Assembly (NCBI GenBank): GCA_023150845.1
Contig: JAKLKD010000034.1
Coordinates: forward strand, 1 to 37,879
Origin: Myxococcota bacterium
Lineage (GTDB): Bacteria > Myxococcota_A > UBA796 > CAJQPC01
Reading direction: 5' to 3'
DNA: 37,879 nucleotides
Of this stretch, positions 24,636 through 32,451 are shown one piece after another; within the stretch, counting starts at the first letter, position 1; every line of letters starts with the position of its first letter. The position numbers and the translations under genes were made by a program. The notes below the pieces were generated by a model. The model was not told the origin of the DNA. It made no database searches and was given only the letters and a program-made list of their open reading frames with translations.

Positions 24636-27209
24636 GTGTCCTCGCTCGTTCGCCGCGCAGTCCTCCTCTTCACCTTGGGCGCCTTCGCCGCCACGCCGAG
24701 CGTCGCCGAGGCCCCCACGGACCTCGTGGACGCGGCCTTGGATCGCATCGAGACGCTCTACCTCGATCGGGGCAGCCTAGAGGCCAGCGCCGTGCTCGAC
24801 GCCGTCGGTCGTCGGCTGGAGGAGGAGATCGAGTGGCTCATGGTCTCCGGCGGCGGCGGTCGCCTGCACCTGCACGTCGGCGGCGGCGCGGCCTTAGGCG
24901 ACGTGAACGTCATCACCTGGGAGGATCTCCGCCCCGGCCTCAGCCGCGTGCAGCAGCTCATCGCCCAGGCCCCGGCGGACCTCGACGGCGACGTGCGCCT
25001 CGACCTCTTGGTCACCATGGGCGTCACCGACGCCTTGGACCGCCACAGCCGCGTGCTCTACGGCGATCGCCTCGACGCCTTCGACAAGCGCCTCAAGGGC
25101 GTGTTTTATGGCGTCGGCGCCCGCATCGTGCAGAGCCCCCAAGGTGAGCTCGTCGTCGAGGAGGTCTTCCGGGGCAACCCCGCCGAGTCCGCGGGCCTGC
25201 GCGCCGGGGACACGCTCGTGCGCATCGACGGTGTGTCCACCACGGGCATGTCCGTGGAGGACGCCACCAAACGCATCACCGGGCCCTTGGGCTCCTCCGT
25301 CGAGCTGCGGGTGCGCCGCCCCTTGCCGCCGGGCGGCCCTGAAGGCGCCACCGTCGAGCTGACGCTGTTGATCGAGCGCGACGAGGTGCGGATCCCCAAC
25401 GTCACCTGGAAGGTGCTCGACGGCGGCTTCGGCTACATCCGCATCGACCACTTCTCTCAGCAGACCGACTACTGGCTCTCCGAGGCGCTCACCGACCTCG
25501 ACAACATGAACGCCTTGGGCCGGGGCATCGTGCTGGATCTGCGCGACAACACCGGCGGCTCCATGGAGCAGTCCGCCGCCGCCGCGGACGCCTTCCTCAC
25601 CGCCGGAGACATCCTGCGCACCGTGGGCCCCGACGGCGGCAAGGTGCGTGGCCTGATGGAGACGAAGTGGGCCGTGGACGACCACATCGAGCCCGACGCG
25701 CCCATCGTCATCCTGCAGAACCGCCGCACGGCGTCCGGCGCGGAGATCCTCGCCGGGGCCCTGCGTGAGCTGGAGCGCGCCGTGCTCATCGGCGACCGCT
25801 CGTATGGCAAAGGCACGGTCCAGAAGCTCTACACCTTAGACGACGACACCCGCCTCAAGCTCACCGTCGCCCGTTACCTCCTGCCCGGCGACCTCTCCAT
25901 CGCCGACGTCGGCATCCCCGCGGATCTCCCCGTGGGCCGGGTGCGCCTCGACGCCGACGGCGTCTCCTTGGTGATGCCCGTCGAGGAGTCCACGGGCCCC
26001 TCGCCGCTGCTCTTGGTGGACGAGCGCCCCGGCTGGCGCACCCAAGGCACGATGCCCGCCGACCGCGGCGACGTGGAGCTCCAGCTCGCCCTGCGTATCC
26101 TCGCTCGGGCCGAGGGCACGAGCCGCTACGACGTGCTCCAAGCCGCCGGTGAGGTGCGTGAGCTGGTGCGCGCAGAGGAGGAGCAGCGCCTCGCCCAGAC
26201 CCTCGCCATTCACAGCATCGACTGGAGCGCCGCGCCCAAGAGCGGCCCGCTCCCCAAGGTGTCTGTGCGGGTGGAGGCCAGCGAGGGCAAACCCGGCGAG
26301 CCCTTCGTGCTCAAGGCTTACGTCACCAACAACGGCGACACCGCGCTGCACCGTGTCGCCGTCCGCGTATCCAGCACAGAGTCCATCTGGGACGACCTCT
26401 ACCTCCCCGTGGGCCGGGTGAACCCCGGTCAGACGGTCTCTGGCAGCATCACCACCCGCCTGCCCCACTCCTTGAGCGCCCGGGAGTCCCTCGTGGGCCT
26501 CCGTGTGGAGTCTGACTTACGCCCCCCGGCCGACGCGGGCGGCGCCGTGCTCAAGACCAAAGGCGCCCCGCTCCCCGCCCTGCGCCTCTCGCTGCGCCTG
26601 CGCCAGCACCCCGACGGCCAGTCTCGCGCCGAGGTGGTGCTCAAGAACCAGTCCGACCGTGAGCTGAGCGGTCTCAAGGTGTATTTTGAGTACCCCGAGC
26701 TCGCCGGGGTCGAGCTGACCGAGGCCGAGGCGTACCTGCCCTCGCTGAGCCCCGGTCGCCAGGCCCTCGTTCATCTCGGCCTCGACCTCGACCCCAACAA
26801 CACCGTCGATCTCCCCCTGCACATCATCGTCGAGGACGAACGTTACGGCGAGCTTCTGCGCTGGTCCTTCGACCTCCCCCGCGACGGCCGCGTGGTCGAT
26901 CTGGAGGCCCCGCGCATCAGCCCCAAGAACGTGCCCACGAGCGCCCCGGCGGGCCCCTTCACCCTGAGCTGGACCGTACAAGACGACCGCGCGGTACACC
27001 ACCAGCTCACCTGGTCCGACGGCGACAAGCTCAGCTACACCCCGTCCAACACAAAGACCGCCCAGGGTGCTGTGCTCGTTGAGCTGCGCCCCGGCCGAAA
27101 CTCCTTCCTCATCGAGGCCGTAGACGACCAAGGGCTCAGCACCCGCAGCTTCGTCATCCTGCGCGGCCAGGTCGAGGGCGACGTGCCGACGAGTGATGCG
27201 AATCCATGA
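24636..27209 (+). CDS. S41-family C-terminal processing protease with CARDB-like C-terminal domains
   Basis: 857 residues from GTG 24636 (GGAG at 24626-24629). Signal peptide (about 1-24), an N-terminal helical domain, a PDZ domain (about 155-230; G-V-G-A-R-I ... N-P-A-E-S-A-G-L-R-A-G-D), then the S41 catalytic core with I-V-L-D-L-R-D-N-T-G-G, Ser367 in R-R-T-A-S-G-A-E-I, and Lys392 in S-Y-G-K-G-T-V-Q. This is the CtpA/Prc Ser-Lys dyad. The C-terminal 370 residues are beta-rich, including a CARDB-like segment (V-R-V-E-A-S-E-G-K ... F-V-L-K-A-Y-V-T-N-N-G-D) and further Ig-like modules, unusual for the family. It is divergent from larB. Substrates are unknown. Confidence 0.9.
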   Translation: MSSLVRRAVLLFTLGAFAATPSVAEAPTDLVDAALDRIETLYLDRGSLEASAVLDAVGRRLEEEIEWLMVSGGGGRLHLHVGGGAALGDVNVITWEDLRPGLSRVQQLIAQAPADLDGDVRLDLLVTMGVTDALDRHSRVLYGDRLDAFDKRLKGVFYGVGARIVQSPQGELVVEEVFRGNPAESAGLRAGDTLVRIDGVSTTGMSVEDATKRITGPLGSSVELRVRRPLPPGGPEGATVELTLLIERDEVRIPNVTWKVLDGGFGYIRIDHFSQQTDYWLSEALTDLDNMNALGRGIVLDLRDNTGGSMEQSAAAADAFLTAGDILRTVGPDGGKVRGLMETKWAVDDHIEPDAPIVILQNRRTASGAEILAGALRELERAVLIGDRSYGKGTVQKLYTLDDDTRLKLTVARYLLPGDLSIADVGIPADLPVGRVRLDADGVSLVMPVEESTGPSPLLLVDERPGWRTQGTMPADRGDVELQLALRILARAEGTSRYDVLQAAGEVRELVRAEEEQRLAQTLAIHSIDWSAAPKSGPLPKVSVRVEASEGKPGEPFVLKAYVTNNGDTALHRVAVRVSSTESIWDDLYLPVGRVNPGQTVSGSITTRLPHSLSARESLVGLRVESDLRPPADAGGAVLKTKGAPLPALRLSLRLRQHPDGQSRAEVVLKNQSDRELSGLKVYFEYPELAGVELTEAEAYLPSLSPGRQALVHLGLDLDPNNTVDLPLHIIVEDERYGELLRWSFDLPRDGRVVDLEAPRISPKNVPTSAPAGPFTLSWTVQDDRAVHHQLTWSDGDKLSYTPSNTKTAQGAVLVELRPGRNSFLIEAVDDQGLSTRSFVILRGQVEGDVPTSDANP

Positions 27210-27244
27210 TAGGCTGAGCTTGCGTAACCCCTGAGGTGACCCCG

Positions 27245-27589
27245 ATGACCCCACGACGATTGGTGATGCTGGCTGGCCTGCTGGGGGTTGGCTGTGATGG
27301 CGAACTCTTCGAGAAGGAGAGCGTCGATCGTTCGTGGTGTACGACAACCTGGATGTGCAACCCCTACTCAGGCGCCGTGGCAATCGAGGGTTCATCTCAA
27401 TGTCCAGAAGGGCAGGTGCCCGCCGTATGTTTGTATAATCGAGACACAGATGTCAGCGATGAGGATGTGTATTGTCATGATGCTGCGTTGTTTGAGGACT
27501 CGTGTCTATATGAATCGAAGTGCAGTTGGAACGAAGAATCGGGGTATTACTTGGTGGAATGCACGGATGTGCTCTACGGGATGCCGTAA
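27245..27589 (+). CDS. Small six-Cys lipoprotein, copy 1
   Basis: 114 residues from ATG 27245 with ribosome binding site GAGGTGA. Short signal peptide with lipobox L-G-V-G-C. The mature part has C-x8-C, a spacer of 14, then C-x9-C-x5-C-x12-C plus two more Cys near the start; the next gene repeats this spacing, so the two are tandem paralogues. The base composition is clearly less GC-rich than in the flanking genes. Its TAA shares a base with the next ATG (TAATG). A TAGGCT box (27210-27215) is the likely -10. Function is unknown. Confidence 0.75.
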   Translation: MTPRRLVMLAGLLGVGCDGELFEKESVDRSWCTTTWMCNPYSGAVAIEGSSQCPEGQVPAVCLYNRDTDVSDEDVYCHDAALFEDSCLYESKCSWNEESGYYLVECTDVLYGMP

Positions 27590-27939
27590 TGTCTCGCCCT
27601 ACCTTTTTTGTGTATATTCTTTTCGGCGGGTTTACGCTCGCATGTTCAGGCCGTGGCCATGCGCCCGAAGACTCATCCGCGTTTCATTGTGGTAGGCAAG
27701 AGCTCTCCGAACTATTTGACTATTGTGACGGTCCAACCCTCTCCGACGGCGATGACTGCTTGGAGGGCGAGGTTCGTATAAATTGTACAGTCGTGTGGCA
27801 GCAGTATGGCGAGGGATATGGGGGTGCGTTAGAGGACGATCGGTGTGCCCCTGCCGACTACATCCAATCCATCTGTGGGGAGGTCATTCCTTGCTCGGTC
27901 GCGAGCGATGACACGATCTACCTGCGCTGCGGAGAGTAA
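27589..27939 (+). CDS. Small six-Cys lipoprotein, copy 2
   Basis: 116 residues from ATG 27589, overlapping the previous stop by one base. Signal peptide with lipobox F-T-L-A-C. The mature domain has C-L-E-G-E-V-R-I-N-C (C-x8-C), a 19-residue spacer, then C-x9-C-x5-C-x11-C, the same frame as copy 1, including the S-x6-Y-x-L-x-C ending. Six conserved Cys suggest three disulfides. Like copy 1 it is AT-richer than neighbours. The beta-helix lipoprotein starts two bases after it, so the three are probably co-transcribed. Function is unknown. Confidence 0.75.
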   Translation: MSRPTFFVYILFGGFTLACSGRGHAPEDSSAFHCGRQELSELFDYCDGPTLSDGDDCLEGEVRINCTVVWQQYGEGYGGALEDDRCAPADYIQSICGEVIPCSVASDDTIYLRCGE

Positions 27940-27941
27940 TT

Positions 27942-29105
27942 GTGAAGATTCTGACCACCACGATCCTCTTCTTCACGCTTCCAAACACCCGGCGGCGAGC
28001 CCTCCTCCCGTGGCTTCTGCTGCCCTCGCTCCTCGCCTGCAAAGGCGGGGACACCCCCTCCGACGACAGCGCCTCTGACACGGCGCCGACGGGCCCCTGC
28101 GCCGATGGCACCTATGGCCACATGGACCCTGCGGGGGTCATGGTGCGGGTCGATGGCTCCGACGACGAGGGCGACGGCAGCGAGGAGCGTCCCTACCAGA
28201 CCCTCGCCCGCGCCCACATGACCGGAGCCACCAACATCTCCTTGGGGCCTGGTGAGTTCGCGGGCTCTTACGACTTTGGGTACAGCGAGACCTTCAGCCT
28301 CACGGGCTGTGGTCCGGGGGAGACCTTCATCGTCGCAGATGAGAGTGTGCAGCCGGCCATCGACATCGAGTCGCTGTACCTGACCCTTCGCGGCTTCACC
28401 GCCCGTGGGGGGACCGTCGGCCTCTCGATCTTCGGCCCAAGGGAGCTGACCCTGGAGCAGGTCGATGTTGAGGAGTCGTTTAACATCGGCATAACACTCA
28501 ATACTGCGCTCGACGCGACTCTGCGTCACATCAACATCTCCAACATTCAGCCCAGCTCCGCGATGGACAGCACCGGGGTGAGTCTTGTCAATATCGAGGC
28601 GCTCGATGTGCAAGACCTGAGCGTCCGCAGCATGGCGGCGGGGATCGGAATTCTGACGGGTGGAGCGGCCGGGACCTTCCAGCGGGTCGACGTCAGCGAG
28701 ATCAACGGGGTTGGCGCCCATCTGAACTCCAGCTCAATCACCTGGACTGGGGGCTCGGTCACCAACATTCAAGGCATCGGGATCGCTGTGTCGTCTCCCG
28801 GCGAGCGCACCTTCAACAACCTCACCGTGTCTGACATCACCCCGGGTGACAGAGGCAGCGGCGATGGGATCGGGGTGTGGACATCGGGCAGTGACCCGAT
28901 CGAGAGCCGGGTGCTGCGAATCAACAACAGCACGGTGACGAACACCGCCCGCGCGGGCGTCATCGTCAGCAACACGATCGGGGATCTCAACGGCAACACC
29001 GTCGAGGACTGCGCGTTCCCGGTCTGTGTGTTCGCCCAGGAGGGCGCGCAGATGATCGGCTCAGACGAATACATCGAGGCCGAGAAGCCCTTCACCTTCC
29101 CTTGA
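27942..29105 (+). CDS. Right-handed beta-helix lipoprotein
   Basis: 387 residues from GTG 27942. The signal peptide is long, ending L-L-A-C (lipobox), followed by an Asp/Ser/Thr spacer (D-T-P-S-D-D-S-A-S-D-T). The mature part begins with D-G-S-x-x-E-R-P-Y-Q-T-L (DUF1565-like start, 'DGSEERPYQTL') and continues with about ten rungs of short Val/Ile/Asn-rich strands (L-R-H-I-N-I-S-N-I-Q, G-V-S-L-V-N-I-E-A-L-D-V). This is a parallel beta-helix of pectate-lyase fold; no catalytic residues are recognised, so it may be a binding or structural surface protein. Confidence 0.85.
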   Translation: MKILTTTILFFTLPNTRRRALLPWLLLPSLLACKGGDTPSDDSASDTAPTGPCADGTYGHMDPAGVMVRVDGSDDEGDGSEERPYQTLARAHMTGATNISLGPGEFAGSYDFGYSETFSLTGCGPGETFIVADESVQPAIDIESLYLTLRGFTARGGTVGLSIFGPRELTLEQVDVEESFNIGITLNTALDATLRHINISNIQPSSAMDSTGVSLVNIEALDVQDLSVRSMAAGIGILTGGAAGTFQRVDVSEINGVGAHLNSSSITWTGGSVTNIQGIGIAVSSPGERTFNNLTVSDITPGDRGSGDGIGVWTSGSDPIESRVLRINNSTVTNTARAGVIVSNTIGDLNGNTVEDCAFPVCVFAQEGAQMIGSDEYIEAEKPFTFP

Positions 29106-29129
29106 GCGCCTCGCCACCCCCTCCGGCCG

Positions 29130-30383
29130 CTACTCCACCCCCTCCCAAGCCTCCCGCAGCGTCTCGCTCGCCGTCTCAATCCACTCGGTGACCTCGGCGC
29201 GCCCCGTCGTGATGGCCTCCGGGTCACAGGCCCGCGGGTCGGCGTAGACCGCCTCCTCGGTCAGCAGCGCGGCCTGGGCCATCGTCTCGGCGAGGGTGGA
29301 GGCGTCAACGGCGTCGGCGAGGTCACGCGCGGCGTTCGCCCAGTCCCGCTCACAGTCGGGGTCGAGGCGGCAGAGGGCGGCGAGGTTGCCCCGGGGCTCC
29401 TTGAGCGCGTCGGCGCTCTGGGCGTCGGGGAAGAGGATGCCGTCAAGGTCCCACGATCCAAAGCGCATCGGGCCGCCATCGGGGGGGAACCACACACGGT
29501 AGTTGTTCACGATGACGCCGTAGCCGTCGAGGTTGCCGAGCCACTGGTCCGCGGCGAGCTGGCGCTGCAGCCCCGCGAAGTCTACGGCCTCGGCCAAGGA
29601 GTCCGTCACGCGCCCGGCCTCAAAGGAGTCCAAGGTGGCGTTTGAGACGGCGGCGATGTCGGCGTGGCCTACGTCAAAGCCCTCTTGCAGCTCAAACCGC
29701 TCGTCGCGGCCCTCGCCGAAGTCGTTGAACCGGGGCCACCACACGGCGTAGGAGTAGCTGCCCTCGTAGAGGTTGCCCTCGTCGGTGCCAAACACCCGGC
29801 GCATCCAGCGGTCGTCTTGGGCCTCCATGGTGATGTAGAGGCCATAATCTTCACCGTTGATGAAGAGCTGGGCGAAGCCCGCCCGGCTCGCGGGCACGTC
29901 GGCCAGGGCCATGAGCTGCGCGCCGAGGACCTCCTTGAGCTTGCTGGGGTCGATGCTGCCGCTCGCCAAGGCGAGGCGCTCCAGGCCGAAGGGCCGCTGG
30001 TCACTGTACTCGTTGAGATCGAGGTTAAACTTGGGCTTGTCCTCAAACCGCTGGAACGAGCCCAGGCGACCGCGCAGGCGCACGCCGATGGTGCCCACGT
30101 TGACGCCGTCGAGGGTGAGCTGGCCGGGCACCTCAAACCGATCCTCGTGGATCGTGCGCTCTTTGGACAAGGTGCGCACGGCCTCGTCGCTCAGGGTGAG
30201 CTCGATGCGGTTGATGCGCTCCACGGAGAACAGCCAGTCGTTGTTCTCGTCGTCGTCGTCACCGTGGTCGGCGGGCGGGCTCGTGAAGTCGCCGCCTTCG
30301 CCGCAGACCTCCTCCTTGCAGCCGCCGAGGAGCGCGGCGCTCAGCAGGCCGAGCCAGATCGGCGTCAAACGTCGGTTCTTCAT
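29130..30383 (-). CDS. CotH-kinase-family lipoprotein
   Basis: 417 residues with lipobox L-L-G-G-C and an acidic spacer. The core matches CotH: K-P-K-F-N-L-D-L-N-E-Y, L-A-L-A-S-G-S-I-D-P-S-K-L-K-E-V-L-G, A-D-V-P-A-S-R-A, F-I-N-G-E-D-Y-G-L-Y-I-T-M-E-A-Q-D-D, and late N-N-Y-R-V and S-W-D-L-D-G. CotH proteins are atypical kinases; the Bacillus member phosphorylates spore coat proteins. The E-A-Q and W-D-L-D segments correspond to the nucleotide and metal site. Here the protein is probably periplasmic or surface-exposed. It overlaps the upstream small barrel gene by four bases, so they form an operon. Confidence 0.87.
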   Translation of the reverse strand: MKNRRLTPIWLGLLSAALLGGCKEEVCGEGGDFTSPPADHGDDDDENNDWLFSVERINRIELTLSDEAVRTLSKERTIHEDRFEVPGQLTLDGVNVGTIGVRLRGRLGSFQRFEDKPKFNLDLNEYSDQRPFGLERLALASGSIDPSKLKEVLGAQLMALADVPASRAGFAQLFINGEDYGLYITMEAQDDRWMRRVFGTDEGNLYEGSYSYAVWWPRFNDFGEGRDERFELQEGFDVGHADIAAVSNATLDSFEAGRVTDSLAEAVDFAGLQRQLAADQWLGNLDGYGVIVNNYRVWFPPDGGPMRFGSWDLDGILFPDAQSADALKEPRGNLAALCRLDPDCERDWANAARDLADAVDASTLAETMAQAALLTEEAVYADPRACDPEAITTGRAEVTEWIETASETLREAWEGVE

Positions 30384-30913
30384 GGGTTCCCCCAGGTCCA
30401 GACCAGCTCCAGGGTGGCGCGGCGATAGGCCTCCGCGCCCTCGGTGCCCGTGCGGAAGCCCCAGGCGGCGCGGGTGTAGATGCCCAGCTCCCGACCATCG
30501 CGGCGCCGTGTGCGGTCAAAGCCGACGCGGCCGCCCACCCCGAAGGACCCGGCGGGGACGTACCTCACCCGCACACCCTCTAGCTGGGCGTCGCGGCCAA
30601 GCTCCAGATCCAGGCCCGGCATGAGCGCGAGATCCCAGCGCGGCGAGAGCGGCAGGCTGTGGTGGGCGTAGAGGCCGACGCCGAGGCGCGGCCGGGTGGT
30701 CGCCGCGGCGCTCAGCAAGAGCTGGTTCCAGTCGAGCTGAACGTCTACGGAGCCCCAGGCCGTCGGCGCCCGGAGCTCTAGGGTGAGCAGGTCAATGGTG
30801 GGCGCTGGGGCGCGCTCATCGACCTGGGCGCCGCCTCCGAGCCCAACGCCGACGGTGACCGGCGGCGCGGCGGACGCGGCGAGGGTGAACACGAGCAGGA
30901 GCGGCTGGAGCAT
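30380..30913 (-). CDS. Small outer-membrane beta-barrel-like protein
   Basis: 177 residues with a signal peptide (about 1-16, ending A-S-A-A). The mature protein alternates polar and hydrophobic residues in strands (V-T-V-G-V-G-L-G-G-G, L-G-V-G-L-Y-A-H-H-S-L, G-V-G-G-R-V-G-F) and ends L-E-L-V-W-T-W-G-N-P; the last strand is barrel-like though not F-terminated. It is directly upstream of and overlapping with the CotH gene. A -10 box lies five bases before the ATG. No family name is recognised. Confidence 0.7.
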   Translation of the reverse strand: MLQPLLLVFTLAASAAPPVTVGVGLGGGAQVDERAPAPTIDLLTLELRAPTAWGSVDVQLDWNQLLLSAAATTRPRLGVGLYAHHSLPLSPRWDLALMPGLDLELGRDAQLEGVRVRYVPAGSFGVGGRVGFDRTRRRDGRELGIYTRAAWGFRTGTEGAEAYRRATLELVWTWGNP

Positions 30914-30918
30914 GGCCC

Positions 30919-30948
30919 AGGCTAACCCGCTCGACCGGCGGGCGTCAC
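30919..30948 (-). promoter_or_regulatory. Promoter of the barrel-CotH operon, leaderless start
   Basis: On the minus strand GTGACG (30948-30943), an 18-base spacer and TAGCCT (30924-30919). The ATG at 30913 follows after five bases, so transcription would start at or just inside the start codon. Confidence 0.4.
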
Positions 30949-30955
30949 CCGCTCG

Positions 30956-32077
30956 TCATGCCGTCGTGGCCGGGAGGAGCGCGGCTCGGAGGATCGCCGT
31001 GTGGGCGTCGGCGACGGTGAGCCCGCGCTCGGCCGCGTGACGGCGCAGCGCGTCGCGGAGCGAGGCCTCCAAGCCCGAGACCGCGGCGGGCTCCCGAGGC
31101 GGGTTCACCCAGACGCCGCGCTGATGCCAGTCGGCCGGGAAGGCCATCCGCTTGAGCTGGTCGGGGGTGCGCTCCGCGACCAGCGCGACGAGCCGCGCCC
31201 GCCAGGTGCTCTTGGGGTTGAGGTGGTTGAGGATATACGCGAGGACGACGAGGTAGTTGTAGAGGTGTTTGTCGGGGGCGGTGACGAGCTCGCCGCTCGG
31301 CGAGCGTGTGGTGAAGGTGACAAGATCATCGCGGAGCTGATTGAGGGTCGGGAGCCCCTTCGCGTGAAGACGATCCCAGCATCTGTTGTGATGTGCACAC
31401 ACGTTTCGTATTGATGAGAGCGCCTCGACAACGCGGTGGGCGACCTGCTGATTCGGTAGCCCAAGGGCTTCTGAGACTGCTCGTTTTACATTCAAGCTGG
31501 CTGTGTGCTCAAGCCACCGCGAGAGCTCTCCGAAAGACAGGGTCTCTACAAGGGCCCAAACGGGCGGAAAGCGCGGTGAATCGTAGGTGCCACGGTAATG
31601 CACAGCGAATGACTCTTGTGAGTCGTTTAGCTTTCTGGCTCCGTTGGACATCAGGCTGAGGGCATCGACGCTTCCATCTGTCCGTTTAGGGTCAAGCCAG
31701 GCATGTGCGTTTGGGTGCACGCCTCGCTGCTCGTCCGCCTCCCGCGCCAAGGAGTTCGCCCATGCGCTCCTCAGGGTGACCTCGACACGTTCAATGGCCT
31801 CCATGATGAGCAAGCGGAGCTTGCGGTCGAAGACGTAGAGGTCGAGGACCTGGTCGAACGTGGTCCCGGGCAGGATGGCGTGGTCACGAGCCCCACTCTC
31901 TTGAGTCCCCCTCTCAAAGGCTGCGAGGTAACCGCTGAGCCGAAAGTACCCGATCTGACGCAGATATCGAAGCGCGCGCGCTTCATCATCGATTTGGAGA
32001 CCACGAGCACGCAGCAGCGCGATATGCTCAGCGTCCGTCTTGACGGTCTTCGGGTAAGAGATCTTTACCTTCGACAT
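30956..32077 (-). CDS. Abi_2 (AbiD/AbiF-like) HEPN protein, probable RNase toxin of an RNA-antitoxin system
   Basis: 373 residues from ATG 32077; longer in-frame readings run into the hairpin RNA and are rejected. Family features: Y-P-K-T-V-K-T-D-A-E-H-I-A-L-L-R-x-R-G-L at the start, Y-L-R-Q-I-G-Y-F-R-L-S-G-Y (38-50), F-D-Q-V-L-D-L-Y-V-F-D-R-K-L-R, I-E-R-V-E-V-T-L-R, and the HEPN nuclease motif R224-N-V-C-A-H229. Abi_2 proteins give abortive infection against phage. Related AbiF proteins are RNases held by a cognate upstream RNA and are considered relatives of Cas13 ancestors. Here a promoter and a 65-base hairpin lie directly upstream. The gene is less GC-rich than its surroundings. Roughly 80 C-terminal residues look like an extra helical extension. 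Confidence 0.9.
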   Translation of the reverse strand: MSKVKISYPKTVKTDAEHIALLRARGLQIDDEARALRYLRQIGYFRLSGYLAAFERGTQESGARDHAILPGTTFDQVLDLYVFDRKLRLLIMEAIERVEVTLRSAWANSLAREADEQRGVHPNAHAWLDPKRTDGSVDALSLMSNGARKLNDSQESFAVHYRGTYDSPRFPPVWALVETLSFGELSRWLEHTASLNVKRAVSEALGLPNQQVAHRVVEALSSIRNVCAHHNRCWDRLHAKGLPTLNQLRDDLVTFTTRSPSGELVTAPDKHLYNYLVVLAYILNHLNPKSTWRARLVALVAERTPDQLKRMAFPADWHQRGVWVNPPREPAAVSGLEASLRDALRRHAAERGLTVADAHTAILRAALLPATTA

Positions 32078-32112
32078 GCCATTTCCCCGCGCGCGAAGCC
32101 CAGAAACAAGAA

Positions 32113-32183
32113 ACCTCCCCTTTAGACCTTCCGCTCTGCGCTCCGTAAGGAGCGAAGAACGACGAGGTAGGGGAGGTGTTGTC
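32113..32183 (-). ncRNA. abiF-type hairpin RNA upstream of the Abi gene (candidate RNA antitoxin)
   Basis: On the minus strand ACCTCCCCT (32177-32169) pairs perfectly with AGGGGAGGT (32121-32113). Inside, ACCT pairs with AGGT, GTTCT with AGAGC (one G-U pair), and CGCTCC with GGAGCG around the loop TTAC (apex at 32145-32148). Together they make one long imperfect hairpin of 65 bases. A perfect -35 and a -10 lie so that the RNA would begin near 32183, about six bases before the stem. The Abi ATG follows 35 bases after the stem. A conserved 'abiF RNA' motif is known upstream of Abi_2 genes; match to it is inferred, not tested. Confidence 0.75.
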
Positions 32184-32189
32184 TCGCCT

Positions 32190-32218
32190 CGTTTATCTGG
32201 TGGCCCCGACGGTGTCAA
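32190..32218 (-). promoter_or_regulatory. Promoter of the Abi hairpin RNA
   Basis: On the minus strand TTGACA (32218-32213, perfect -35), a 17-base spacer and TAAACG (32195-32190; GATAAA at shorter spacing also possible). It points into the hairpin at 32177-32113 and would also supply the Abi mRNA. Confidence 0.65.
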
Positions 32219-32229
32219 GCAGAAGTCTA

Positions 32230-32240
32230 TCCCGCCGGGA
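32230..32240. promoter_or_regulatory. Short palindrome upstream of the Abi-RNA promoter
   Basis: TCCCG-C-CGGGA, perfect 5-1-5 symmetry, lies 12 bases upstream of the -35 box of the hairpin RNA. It is a possible operator; short GC-rich palindromes also arise by chance. Confidence 0.25.
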
Positions 32241-32451
32241 CAAGGCCCCCGAGATTAGGATCCACCCCCTCTAAAACCTCCACTCCCTGGCCCGGAGGGC
32301 GATGAGCGCAGGGAGGCGAGAGGCGTCGTCGCTCTGCGACTTCGCCGCTTCATCGAGTCCCGTCAAGCATCGCCCGCTCCCATCCCTCAATCTTGGTCAC
32401 CCACCCAATCTTCGCCCAGGGCTCCCCCTGTGCGATCCCCCACACCAACTC

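Noticed and set aside
32113-32177. Hairpin as a transcription terminator
   Set aside because: No T run on either strand after the stem, complex internal loops, and a promoter immediately upstream pointing into it.
32078-32218. N-terminal extension of the Abi protein
   Set aside because: The extension is encoded by the hairpin RNA and its promoter region and has no similarity to Abi_2; ATG 32077 matches the family start.
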